NCBI RefSeq assembly: GCF_008370685.1
Contig: NZ_VTZU01000068.1
Coordinates: forward strand, 1 to 36,217
DNA from: Aquimarina sp. RZ0
Lineage (GTDB): Bacteria; Bacteroidota; Bacteroidia; Flavobacteriales; Flavobacteriaceae
Length of the DNA stretch: 36,217 bases
Reading direction: 5' to 3'
Shown one piece after another: positions 17,344 through 25,319 of this stretch. The translations under genes and the position numbers were made by a program. Below the pieces are notes generated by a model. That model saw only the letters and a list, made by a program, of their open reading frames with translations. It had not been told where the DNA came from and ran no database searches. Each line of letters begins with the position of its first letter. Within the stretch, counting starts at the first letter, position 1.

Positions 17344-17910
17344 TTATAAAAAAAATTTGGGAATCAACAATATTAAAATCAATGTTACCATGGATTTTAT
17401 TTTTTTAAGTGCATTGCTTATATGAGTCTCTACAGTACGTTTACTAATTTGTAATTCGTCTGCTATCTCTTGATTTGTCATTCCGTTTAGCCTACTTAGC
17501 TTAAAAATTTTTTGATTTTGATCCGGAAGGGATTTAATCGCTTCGTGGATTTTGACATATAACTCAGCACGTTGTAGCATCGGATCTTCATCATCAATAT
17601 TATTCAAAGAAGATACTATCTGTAGTTGATCTTTGTGTTTCTTATGAATGTTATTGGTTTTTATATAGTCAAAACAACGATTTCTTATAGAAGTATATAA
17701 AAACGCTTTTAGGGAAGTATGGATCTCTATTGTACTGCGCTTCTCGTATAATTTTAGAAAGATATCCTGAGTAAGATCCTGAGCTATATCAATATCAGAA
17801 ATATATGAATGTGCATACGCAACTAATGGCTTAAAATATTTTTTGAATATCAATTCAAAAACTTGTGAATTACCATTTTTAATTTCTTTTATTATATGTT
17901 GATCGTTCAG
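17344..17910 (-). CDS. ECF (FecI/RpoE-type) RNA polymerase sigma factor
   Basis: Sigma-2 lies in the first ~85 residues (YAHSYISDIDIAQDLTQDIF, then AFLYTSIRNRCFDYIK). Sigma-4 lies in about 125-175 (IHEAIKSLPDQNQKIFKLSR, NGMTNQEIADELQISKRTVE). It ends in a hydrophobic tail (VTLILILLIPKFFL), as seen in many Bacteroidota ECF factors. The usual start codons fail: the first ATG, GTG or TTG in frame is TTG at 17853. Coding similarity runs upstream of it (NDQHIIKEIKNGNSQVFEL), and this is the standard sigma-2 N-terminus. The frame is open to a stop at 17935-17937. I place the start at CTG (17908-17910), giving 188 residues, a normal length. It is predicted to be held by the FecR at 12550 and to drive the island. 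Confidence 0.88.
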   Translation of the reverse strand: MNDQHIIKEIKNGNSQVFELIFKKYFKPLVAYAHSYISDIDIAQDLTQDIFLKLYEKRSTIEIHTSLKAFLYTSIRNRCFDYIKTNNIHKKHKDQLQIVSSLNNIDDEDPMLQRAELYVKIHEAIKSLPDQNQKIFKLSRLNGMTNQEIADELQISKRTVETHISNALKKIKSMVTLILILLIPKFFL

Positions 17911-17929
17911 AGCTGTGTGAAATTTATCC

Positions 17930-17937
17930 CAAAATTA
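17930..17937 (-). promoter_or_regulatory. -7 promoter box of the sigma gene (TAATTTTG)
   Basis: It matches TAnnTTTG on the minus strand, 19 bases before the CTG proposed as the sigma start. The transcript would have a leader of only about 12-15 bases. There is no TTG at 17-23 bases upstream, so basal activity may be weak. Confidence 0.4.
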
Positions 17938-18011
17938 GTTAACAAAAATAAAACTATTTTATTATCTCAATAAACGAAAAACTTTCAACGATGTTACAAT
18001 ACAGCTTGTAT

Positions 18012-19637
18012 TTATACTTTTACGGCATACATTTTCTCCCGTAATTCTTTTATTTTAGTGTCACTCATATATTCATCAAAGGTTGTGTAACGATCTATAA
18101 CACCATTTGGTGTTAACTCTATGACACGATTAGCTACTGTCTGAGCAAATTCGTGATCATGAGTAGTAAAAAGTACGGTACCTTTAAAATTTTTAAGGGA
18201 ATTATTAAAAGCGGTAATAGATTCGAGATCCAAGTGATTTGTTGGCTCATCCAGCATTAGCACATTGGCTCTTGTCATCATCATTCTGGATAACATACAC
18301 CTAACCTTTTCTCCTCCGGAAAGAACATTTGATTTTTTTAAGGCCTCTTCGCCGCTAAAGATCATTTTACCTAGAAAACCTCTAAGAAATACTTCTTCGC
18401 GTTCTTCTTCTGTTGTTGCCCATTGTCGCAACCAATCAACCAGTGATAAATCGTTTTGAAAATATTCGCTATTATCCGCTGGTAAATACGATTGTGTTGT
18501 TGTAATACCCCAGGAGAATTCTCCGGCATCTGCCTTTAGTTTATCATTCAATATTTGATAAAAGGTAGTTGTAGCACGAGAATCTTTAGAGAATACGACT
18601 ACTTTATCACCTTTGGCCAGGTTTACATTAATTTTCTTAAATAATACTTCTCCTTCTGCAGTGGCACCAAGTCCTTCTACGTTAAGAATCTGATCTCCGG
18701 CTTCTCTATCTCTTTCAAAAATGATTGCAGGATATCGACGACTAGAAGGTTTTATATCTTCTATATTCAATTTTTCAATCATCTTTTTACGAGAAGTAGC
18801 TTGTTTCGATTTTGCTACGTTGGCACTAAATCGAGCAATAAACTCTTGCAATTCTTTCTTTTTCTCTTCGGCTTTTTTATTCTGCTGTGCTCTTTGTCTT
18901 GCGGCTAATTGCGAAGATTCATACCAGAATGTATAGTTACCGCTATAATTATTGATTTTTCCAAAATCAATATCAGAGATATGTGTACAAACCGAGTCTA
19001 AAAAGTGCCGGTCATGAGATACTACAATCACTGTATTATCGTAGTTTGCTAAGAAGTGTTCTAGCCAGGAGATTGTTTCATAATCCAAATCATTGGTTGG
19101 TTCATCCATAATTAACACATCAGGATTACCAAATAAACATTGTGCCAATAACACTCGCACACGTTGTTTTGTATCCAAATCTGACATATTAATATGATGC
19201 AGCCCTTCTTTAATCCCCAAGTTAGATAACATAGTCGCTGCATCACTATCAGCATTCCAACCATTCATCTCTTCAAATTGTACCTGAAGCTCTCCGATTT
19301 TTTCTGCGTTCTCATCTGTATAATCAGCATACAACGCATCTATTTCTGATTTTATTTTATATAAAACTTTATTACCCATAATGACTGTCTCCAGCACAGT
19401 ATACGTATCATAAGCATAATGATTCTGTTCTAAAACAGACATCCGTTTACTTGGTTCTAAATGCACATGTCCTGATGTAGGTTCAGAAGCTCCAGAAAGA
19501 ATCTTTAAAAAAGTAGACTTTCCAGCTCCGTTTGCTCCAATAATACCATAGCAGTTACCTTGTGTAAAATTAGTATTTACTTCGTCAAACAACACGCGCT
19601 TTCCGAATTGGACTGAAAGATTAGAAACTGATAACAT
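18012..19637 (-). CDS. ABC-F family ATPase (YbiT-like)
   Basis: The 541-residue protein has two ATP-binding cassettes and no membrane part, the layout of ABC-F proteins that act on ribosomes. Cassette 1 has Walker A GANGAGKST (about 36-44), Walker B LIMDEPTNDLD and switch SHDRHFLD. Its signature is unusual: LDTKQRVRVLLA replaces LSGGQ. The linker at 240-300 is the charged helical P-site tRNA-interaction region (RQRAQQNKKAEEKKKELQEF). Cassette 2 has a degenerate Walker A (FSKDSRATT, no GK[ST]) but a canonical signature (LSGGEKVR) and Walker B MLMLDEPTNHLDLES-type. The degenerate second P-loop seems to be a trait of the Bacteroidota YbiT-like group. ABC-F proteins ease ribosome stalling or protect against antibiotics; no resistance role can be claimed. 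Confidence 0.93.
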   Translation of the reverse strand: MLSVSNLSVQFGKRVLFDEVNTNFTQGNCYGIIGANGAGKSTFLKILSGASEPTSGHVHLEPSKRMSVLEQNHYAYDTYTVLETVIMGNKVLYKIKSEIDALYADYTDENAEKIGELQVQFEEMNGWNADSDAATMLSNLGIKEGLHHINMSDLDTKQRVRVLLAQCLFGNPDVLIMDEPTNDLDYETISWLEHFLANYDNTVIVVSHDRHFLDSVCTHISDIDFGKINNYSGNYTFWYESSQLAARQRAQQNKKAEEKKKELQEFIARFSANVAKSKQATSRKKMIEKLNIEDIKPSSRRYPAIIFERDREAGDQILNVEGLGATAEGEVLFKKINVNLAKGDKVVVFSKDSRATTTFYQILNDKLKADAGEFSWGITTTQSYLPADNSEYFQNDLSLVDWLRQWATTEEEREEVFLRGFLGKMIFSGEEALKKSNVLSGGEKVRCMLSRMMMTRANVLMLDEPTNHLDLESITAFNNSLKNFKGTVLFTTHDHEFAQTVANRVIELTPNGVIDRYTTFDEYMSDTKIKELREKMYAVKV

Positions 19638-19668
19638 ACCTTATATATTGTAATAGTTAAATTTTCGG

Positions 19669-19696
19669 CAAAAGTAGAAAAATCGTTTTACAACAA
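19669..19696 (-). promoter_or_regulatory. Promoter of the ABC-F gene
   Basis: On the minus strand a TTG (19694-19696) is followed after 17 bases by TACTTTTG (19669-19676). Together they fit the TTG-N17-23-TAnnTTTG consensus. The box ends 31 bases before the ATG at 19637. Confidence 0.6.
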
Positions 19697-20068
19697 GAAA
19701 CATTTCAATATGAATTTAAACATTGCTTTTTACATTAAATTTATATTAAATAATCTTCTGCATTATAATTTTATCTTCAAGTATATGGTTAAAATTATGT
19801 TAACGTAATTAGTTGATTTTTACTTTTTTTTGTTTTGTACCTAACAAAAAGAGAGACAAATATTCAAATATTATCAATTCTTTAACAAAATATTTTTTTA
19901 ATAAATTAATAATTAATCACAATACAAAGTAAGTTATTGAGAATATATTAGACAAAATACCCAAACAATGAGAATTGTTTAATCACTACTAGAAATATGG
20001 CCAAATATCTTAAAGTAGAATACTTCTTAACATTAAGCACAAATTTTTAATTTAAAAAATCGTCTAGA
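19697..20068. other. AT-rich intergenic stretch
   Basis: Divergent leader region between the ABC-F gene and the propeller lipoprotein. It is very AT-rich with no gene seen and no convincing TAnnTTTG box for the plus-strand gene. The last ten bases (ATCGTCTAGA) recur just before the ATG at 5867. Confidence 0.3.
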
Positions 20069-21505
20069 ATGAAAACTTTAAAAAACATATCATTATCCCT
20101 GCTTTTACTGTCCTTTCTCACATTTATGTCCTGTAATAAGGATGAGGTTGCAGAAGAATCTATTGCTCCTACTTCTGCCAGTATTGTGGATGAAGAAGAA
20201 GAAATTGACAAATCATCTCCTGGAAATTTTGTTGGAGCCGTATATGCAATGTCTAATGGTGATGGGCAAATATCAGGAAATGTTCAAGGTGCTAATTCTA
20301 TTGTTGCTTATGGTCGAGCCGATGACGGGCAGCTAACAAAAATTGGAAATTTTCCTACTGGAGGAAATGGAGGAGACTATGATGGTGGCGAAGGGTTAGA
20401 TCCATTAATCTCTGCCTATGCAGCAACCAAAACAGACGATAATAAGAATCTTTTGGTTGTTAACGCCGGTAGTAATACGATTACATCCTTCAGAATTTTG
20501 AATGACTATTCGCTAAAAAGAATAGGTTCTCCCGTTTCTACTGGTGCAATTGGCCCTAATAGTATCGCCTATACCCCTGCAAAAAATAAGGCTTTACTAT
20601 ATAGAGGAATTAAAGGAATTGTATATGTTTCAAACATAACACGTCCTGAGTTTTTAGAACAAGGAGAGCCTGCTCAGCAAGGAACCATTACAGGATATTA
20701 CTTATTTAAGAAAGGATACCTAATCCCGATACCTGGCTCTACAAGGTATCTTGCAAATAGACCTTCTGCTGTTCAATTTTCTCCGGATGGAAGATTCTTA
20801 GCTGTAACATCTATTAATTCCGGATCTTCTGCCTTGGCATCCAGAAGTCAAGGAGAGCTTGTTGTTTACAGAGCCTTCAGAAATGGACGTGTAACAAGAA
20901 GACCTGTATCTGCTGCTACTTCTACCCTACGAGGAAATAGTGAAGGAAGAAATTTACCTTCTGCTATTGGATTTCAAATTGTAGGAGATAATTATGTAGT
21001 AGTAACAGAAGCACGCGAATTCCAATCAGATGGAACACCTCCTGCTTTTCCAGCATTACAGGACGGATCAGTATCTACCTGGAAAATTTCCAGAAGCGGA
21101 AGATTAATTCCTATCAATCTTGATGTACGAAGTGGAGAAAATAATACCGGAAGAACCGCTTGCTGGTTAGACTTTACTGCTGATGGAAATACATTTTTTG
21201 TATCAAATGCTATTGAAGCAGGTTTAGCTTCTTTTAGTTTTAATGACGGACAAATTAGTCTTCTAAATCAAACAGCAGCACAGGGTACAGGAACACTAGG
21301 TGCCACTACCGGACCAGAAGCTTTTGCTAATACTGATGGCTGGATTGATTTATGGATTTCTGATGATGGACAATTCTTATATCAGTTATTTGGATTAGAT
21401 GGCACGATAGGTGTTTACAAAATTAATGGACAATCCTTAGAATTTGTACAAGAAGTGACTGGAGATCTTCCTGATACAAATACGCAAGGAATTGTCGCAA
21501 TATAG
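20069..21505 (+). CDS. Beta-propeller lipoprotein (lactonase-like fold)
   Basis: The 478-residue protein has a lipoprotein signal peptide with lipobox LTFMSC (Cys22). An acidic linker (DEEEEID) follows. The rest is repeated beta blades in the pattern of 6-phosphogluconolactonase-type or YVTN propellers: AVYAMSNGDGQ, NSIVAYGRADDGQLTKIGNF, PSAVQFSPDGRFLAVTS, GELVVYRAF, TACWLDFTADGNTFFVSNA and DLWISDDGQFLYQL. No catalytic residues are assignable, so it may be a binding scaffold on the outer membrane and not an enzyme. It is monocistronic, followed by a hairpin. The family match comes from blade motifs only. Confidence 0.85.
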   Translation: MKTLKNISLSLLLLSFLTFMSCNKDEVAEESIAPTSASIVDEEEEIDKSSPGNFVGAVYAMSNGDGQISGNVQGANSIVAYGRADDGQLTKIGNFPTGGNGGDYDGGEGLDPLISAYAATKTDDNKNLLVVNAGSNTITSFRILNDYSLKRIGSPVSTGAIGPNSIAYTPAKNKALLYRGIKGIVYVSNITRPEFLEQGEPAQQGTITGYYLFKKGYLIPIPGSTRYLANRPSAVQFSPDGRFLAVTSINSGSSALASRSQGELVVYRAFRNGRVTRRPVSAATSTLRGNSEGRNLPSAIGFQIVGDNYVVVTEAREFQSDGTPPAFPALQDGSVSTWKISRSGRLIPINLDVRSGENNTGRTACWLDFTADGNTFFVSNAIEAGLASFSFNDGQISLLNQTAAQGTGTLGATTGPEAFANTDGWIDLWISDDGQFLYQLFGLDGTIGVYKINGQSLEFVQEVTGDLPDTNTQGIVAI

Positions 21506-21542
21506 AACAGATTTAAAAAATATTAACTATATAGAATAAATA

Positions 21543-21576
21543 AAGGTTACACATTATCATTTTGATGTGTAACCTT
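21543..21576 (+). terminator. Hairpin after the propeller lipoprotein
   Basis: AAGGTTACACAT and ATGTGTAACCTT pair as a perfect 12-bp stem with a 10-base loop, 37 bases after the stop codon. No T-run follows, so it may stabilise the 3' end or terminate by another route. Confidence 0.55.
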
Positions 21577-21585
21577 ATTACTGTG

Positions 21586-21743
21586 AACTCATCTTGAGTA
21601 GTCGTTTTCAACCGAAAAGTTTGGCTTTTGTACTATAATGAAGTAGTTTTTTTTGAGCATAGCCATAGCTACGATTAAAAAAACAACAAAATTAGCATGC
21701 AAAATGTAAATTTTGTAAGTCAAAGCAGTACTCAAGATGAGTT
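21586..21743. repeat. Palindromic intergenic repeat, copy 2 (perfect 15-bp ends)
   Basis: The ends are AACTCATCTTGAGTA (21586-21600) and TACTCAAGATGAGTT (21729-21743), a perfect 15-bp inverted repeat. The core TAGCCATAGCTA lies at 21660-21671, close to the exact centre, between T8 and A7 runs. The whole is a 158-base MITE-like unit without coding capacity. The left half matches the copy at 13888 over more than 60 bases. Confidence 0.65.
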
Positions 21744-21916
21744 TTATATTAAAAAAAGATATTTTGGCAAGTAAAACAAGTAGTATTTACATTTAAGTAA
21801 TGATAATGTAACCAGGCAGCCTATTTTTTTAGATATCTTCAAAATATTGACCAATAACAGATCTTAAAGAGCACACAATTAACATATTATTAACAAATTA
21901 AACAACTCTTTACTTT

Positions 21917-21924
21917 TACATTTG
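21917..21924 (+). promoter_or_regulatory. -7 promoter box (TACATTTG)
   Basis: It matches TAnnTTTG and ends 31 bases before the ATG at 21956. No TTG -33 box is clear. The stretch 21744-21916 shows no gene. Confidence 0.45.
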
Positions 21925-21955
21925 ATTTATTACAGATAAAACAAAAGCACCCAAA

Positions 21956-23425
21956 ATGTATTTCAAAAAGATAAAATATTTTATTTATATCTCGATTTTT
22001 TCGTTTTGTTTTTGTGGTTGTGAATCCACTCAAAAAATAGAACGTACTGATACATATTTTGGCGGAGAAATTATAAATCCAAATACAGATTATATTATCC
22101 TTTCAAGAGGTAATAATTATGGAGATACTATATACTTAGATAAACAAAATCGATTTGTATATAAAGTTGAAGATCTGGAAGAAGGTTTATATTCTTTCAG
22201 ACACAAACCCGAAAATCAATTAGTCTTATTAGAGAAGGGAGATAGTATTTTGATTCGGTTAAACACCTTAGATTTTGATGAATCATTAGTTTTTACAGGA
22301 GATGGTGCGAGAAAAAATAATTTTCTTATTGACATGTTCTTACAAAATGAAATGGAGAGAGAAGATCTGCAAAAAAGAGATTTTAGGTTACCACCCGTAC
22401 AATTCAAATTAAAACAAGATTCTTTATTAAACTTAAGATCAGAAAGGTATAACCGACTCATACATAAATATGATATAAGTGAACTTTCTAAAAAAATATG
22501 TAAATCTAGTTTTGAGTATGATTTCTATTCCAGATATGAAATCTACTATTATAGATATCAATATTATGGTCTCAACAATATTATTTCTTTTAAAGAGGTT
22601 CCTTCAACATTTTTTGACTATCAAAATGGCGTAGATTTTAATGATGATCATTTAAAAAGATTATATTCTTATAACAGATTTCTTAATCATTATTTTACCA
22701 ATACAGCCTATAGTAAGTATTCTAATAAATTATCTTTTTCCAATAATATTGTAAATGAAACCATCTACAAATTAGATTTGATAGATAGCCTGATACGGAA
22801 CACCTATATAAAGAACAATCTATTGAGAGGAATAACTACTAATTTTATTTTGGATAATAAAAATGACTATTCCTCAAAAAAAGTATTAAATCACTATCTT
22901 TCGAGAAGCAATAATAAGAAATTCCAGAAGGAGCTTGTAAAACTAGCAAGAGCTACTTCGAGGCTTAAGCCACAAAACAAAATACCGGATCAGGAACTGA
23001 TTTCATCTTCTGGAGAAACCACTACATTATCTGCTCTCTTTGAAAAACCAATCACGGCTTTATATTTTTGGTCAATAGACAGAAAGGATCATTATATAAA
23101 AGCGCATAAAAAGACTTCTTATCTGAGTACCATTTATCCAGAAATTGATTTTATTGCCATAAATACGGATGATAGCCAGACATCTAGTTGGTTAAAAACA
23201 ATAAAAAGGCATCATTTTAATCTTGATAATGAATATGAATTTAAGTTCCCGAAATGTTCTTCAGAAGAACTTGTTATCTATTATTCTAACAAGGTAATAC
23301 TGGTAGATAGTGCAGGTAAAATAATCAATCCGAATGCCGATTTATTTTCACCAAATTTCGAAAAAAAATTAATTAGTTATACCAAATTAGCCACTTTAGA
23401 AAAGCAAAAAACTGCTCTTGATTAA
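21956..23425 (+). CDS. Thioredoxin-fold lipoprotein without CXXC
   Basis: The 489-residue protein has a lipoprotein signal peptide ending CFCGC (Cys22). Its N-terminal ~90 residues resemble the DUF4369-type beta domain that precedes thioredoxin domains in Bacteroidota (GDTIYLDKQNRFVYKVEDLE). The middle is helical and Tyr/Asn-rich. The C-terminal ~140 residues have a thioredoxin-like pattern (ITALYFWSIDRKDHYIKAHK, then IYPEIDFIAINTDD). At the place where family members have CXXC it reads SIDRKDH, so it cannot do thiol-disulfide exchange. It is probably a structural or binding protein in the periplasm or outer membrane; the role is unknown. Confidence 0.8.
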   Translation: MYFKKIKYFIYISIFSFCFCGCESTQKIERTDTYFGGEIINPNTDYIILSRGNNYGDTIYLDKQNRFVYKVEDLEEGLYSFRHKPENQLVLLEKGDSILIRLNTLDFDESLVFTGDGARKNNFLIDMFLQNEMEREDLQKRDFRLPPVQFKLKQDSLLNLRSERYNRLIHKYDISELSKKICKSSFEYDFYSRYEIYYYRYQYYGLNNIISFKEVPSTFFDYQNGVDFNDDHLKRLYSYNRFLNHYFTNTAYSKYSNKLSFSNNIVNETIYKLDLIDSLIRNTYIKNNLLRGITTNFILDNKNDYSSKKVLNHYLSRSNNKKFQKELVKLARATSRLKPQNKIPDQELISSSGETTTLSALFEKPITALYFWSIDRKDHYIKAHKKTSYLSTIYPEIDFIAINTDDSQTSSWLKTIKRHHFNLDNEYEFKFPKCSSEELVIYYSNKVILVDSAGKIINPNADLFSPNFEKKLISYTKLATLEKQKTALD

Positions 23426-23436
23426 GAACAGTTTTT
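23407..23436. terminator. Bidirectional terminator between converging genes
   Basis: AAAAACTGCTCTT (23407-23419) pairs with AAGAACAGTTTTT (23424-23436), 12 of 13 bases. The stem is A-rich on one side and T-rich on the other, so it can serve both the lipoprotein gene and the converging transaldolase gene. The lipoprotein stop codon TAA (23423-23425) lies inside it. Confidence 0.7.
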
Positions 23437-23467
23437 ATAGGTATGATTGTATATTCTTACTTAAGAA

Positions 23468-24121
23468 CTAATTTCCTTTCTTATAGTCTTCCAGAAACTT
23501 TGCTAACCCAATATCGGTCAATGGATGTTTTAATAAACCTTCTATTGACGAAAGCGGTCCTGTCATCACATCTGCACCGATTTTTGCACAATCAATTACG
23601 TGCATTGTATGCCTTACAGAAGCTGCCAGAATTTGTGTTTCAAAACCATAGTTATCATATACTAGTCTAATTTCTGCAATTAAATTAAGCCCATCTGTAG
23701 AAATATCATCCAGTCTGCCTATAAATGGCGAAACATAGGTCGCTCCAGCTTTTGCAGCCAACAGCGCCTGCCCAACAGAAAAAACAAGCGTACAATTAGT
23801 TTTAATATTATTATCACTAAAATACTTTATTGCCTTTACCCCTTCTTTTATCATAGGTACTTTGACAATGATCTGGTCATGAAGTTTTGCCAATTCTTCT
23901 CCTTCTTTTACCATTCCATCAAAATCCGTAGAAATTACTTCTGCGCTTACATCACCTGTTACAATATCACATATTTTCTTATAATGATTTATGATATTTT
24001 CTTTTCCTGTGATACCCTCTTTAGCCATCAATGACGGATTAGTGGTAACTCCATCAAGTACACCCAGATCTTGTGCTTCTTTAATTTGATCAAGATTAGC
24101 GGTATCAATAAAAAACTTCAT
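23468..24121 (-). CDS. Transaldolase, small (TalC / FSA-like) type
   Basis: The 217-residue protein is the short form of the transaldolase family. It has MKFFIDTANLDQIKEAQDLG at the start, GVTTNPSLM at 24-32, and IIVKVPM with the Schiff-base lysine at residue 87. NCTLVFSVGQALLAAKAGAT, SPFIGRLDDI and ILAASVRHTMH follow. It moves a dihydroxyacetone unit between sugar phosphates in the pentose phosphate pathway. Fructose-6-phosphate aldolase activity in related proteins cannot be excluded from sequence alone. It acts in the cytoplasm. It converges with the lipoprotein gene and stands about 100 bases from the SDR gene upstream. Confidence 0.95.
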   Translation of the reverse strand: MKFFIDTANLDQIKEAQDLGVLDGVTTNPSLMAKEGITGKENIINHYKKICDIVTGDVSAEVISTDFDGMVKEGEELAKLHDQIIVKVPMIKEGVKAIKYFSDNNIKTNCTLVFSVGQALLAAKAGATYVSPFIGRLDDISTDGLNLIAEIRLVYDNYGFETQILAASVRHTMHVIDCAKIGADVMTGPLSSIEGLLKHPLTDIGLAKFLEDYKKGN

Positions 24122-24221
24122 AGTAGTATATTTAGATTTATTATTTATTCTTATTAGGTTACGAATATAAAAATTATCATAACCGTGTCATATAATCTTT
24201 TCATTTATTCCAAAAAATAAA

Positions 24222-25043
24222 TCATAATTTATAATGATTCATCAACAGCCGTTCATACATCTTATCTGGTAAAATTCGTTTTAACACTATAGAAAACTTT
24301 TGCATAAACTCACCTACCTTATAATGTACTCTTGGATCGTTACCTTTGATAATTTCAAATATAACTTTTGCCATCTCTTCCGGATCCTTGCCTTCATCTA
24401 CATGTGCATCCATTAATTCCAAGGTTTTTTTGTAAGGCTTCTCATATGGAGAACCTTTTATTACGGGCGCGTGATATCTTCCGGCAGCAATATTGGTTGC
24501 AAAATCTCCGGGAGCCACATTTGTCATCATTATATTAGCGCTTTTTAACTCCATCCTCCATGCCTCTGTTGTCATTTCTAAAGCTGCCTTGGAAGCACTA
24601 TAAATACCTCTAAATGGCAATCCCATATATCCTGCTATAGAAGTAATGTTTATAACCATACCTCCTCCTTGTTTTCTCATCAATGGCAATACAGCTTTTG
24701 TAACATTAATAGGTCCAAAATAATTTGTAGTAAAATTTCTTAGTATTTCTTCTTCTGGTATTTCTTCAATTGGTCCTGTAATTCCAGCTCCTGCATTATT
24801 TATAAGGATATCTAATCTTCCATGTTTTTCTTCAATAAAAGTGACTGCTGCTTGTATCCCTTTTGTATCTGCGACATCTAATGCTAAAAGGGTAAAGATC
24901 TTAAAATCCGAAAAGCGAGCTGGATTTCTGCTAGTACCATATACTATATACCCTTTATTTACGAGAAATACACCTATTGATTTTCCTATTCCAGAAGATC
25001 CTCCGGTAATTAAAACTACCTTAGAATTTTGATTTGTGCTCAT
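24222..25043 (-). CDS. Short-chain dehydrogenase/reductase (SDR)
   Basis: The 273-residue protein is a classical SDR. The cofactor motif is TGGSSGIG at about 13-20. NNAG is at about 85, the catalytic serine is in INITSIAG, and YSASK holds the catalytic Tyr and Lys. The ARFS segment after strand 2 (TSRNPARF) favours NADPH. It oxidises or reduces an unknown alcohol or carbonyl substrate in the cytoplasm. The C-terminal ~70 residues (KVGEFMQKFSIVLKRILPDK) are longer than in minimal SDRs, as in the SDR group annotated as oxidoreductases in Flavobacteria. A TAnnTTTG box ends only four bases before the ATG. Confidence 0.93.
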   Translation of the reverse strand: MSTNQNSKVVLITGGSSGIGKSIGVFLVNKGYIVYGTSRNPARFSDFKIFTLLALDVADTKGIQAAVTFIEEKHGRLDILINNAGAGITGPIEEIPEEEILRNFTTNYFGPINVTKAVLPLMRKQGGGMVINITSIAGYMGLPFRGIYSASKAALEMTTEAWRMELKSANIMMTNVAPGDFATNIAAGRYHAPVIKGSPYEKPYKKTLELMDAHVDEGKDPEEMAKVIFEIIKGNDPRVHYKVGEFMQKFSIVLKRILPDKMYERLLMNHYKL

Positions 25044-25047
25044 GCCA

Positions 25048-25055
25048 CAAATATA
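25048..25055 (-). promoter_or_regulatory. -7 promoter box of the SDR gene (TATATTTG)
   Basis: It matches TAnnTTTG on the minus strand, four bases before the ATG (25043). Transcription starting 5-7 bases after the box would begin at or next to the start codon, so the messenger may be leaderless. No -33 TTG is clear. Confidence 0.4.
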
Positions 25056-25129
25056 CAGTATGATTTATGAATTTAAGCGTAAGATTTTCCAAATTTCAGA
25101 CCGTAGATAAGGACGAAAAATGCGGATAC

Positions 25130-25235
25130 AAAAAAAGGCAAGCTACCTACATCACACTGCTACAACCGTCTACCTTTGCTGCGTTCCCGCCCTGGAGGAT
25201 TCAACAGGAGCTAGTTGTGTAGGACTTGCCGGGTG
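25130..25235 (-). ncRNA. ffs: Signal recognition particle RNA (small bacterial type)
   Basis: On the minus strand the ends pair as GGCAAG...CTTGCC and CCTAC...GTAGG. The apical part contains CCAGGGCGGGAACGCAGCAA followed by AGGTAGACGG, which holds the GGAA-type tetraloop and the conserved internal-loop bases of domain IV. The length is about 100 bases, as in other small bacterial SRP RNAs. The 3' end runs into a T7 tract (25130-25136), serving as terminator. The RNA binds Ffh and targets membrane proteins co-translationally. Confidence 0.87.
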
Positions 25236-25265
25236 CAAAGATACAATCTTTAGTAAATAAAACAA
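25236..25265 (-). promoter_or_regulatory. Promoter of the SRP RNA gene
   Basis: On the minus strand TTG (25263-25265), 19 bases, then TATCTTTG (25236-25243): a full match to the Bacteroidota housekeeping consensus. The RNA begins within a few bases of the box. Confidence 0.75.
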
Positions 25266-25319
25266 TGATTTTTTAAACCCAATTAAAATAAATATCTTGC
25301 TCTAAATTCTAATTTCATT

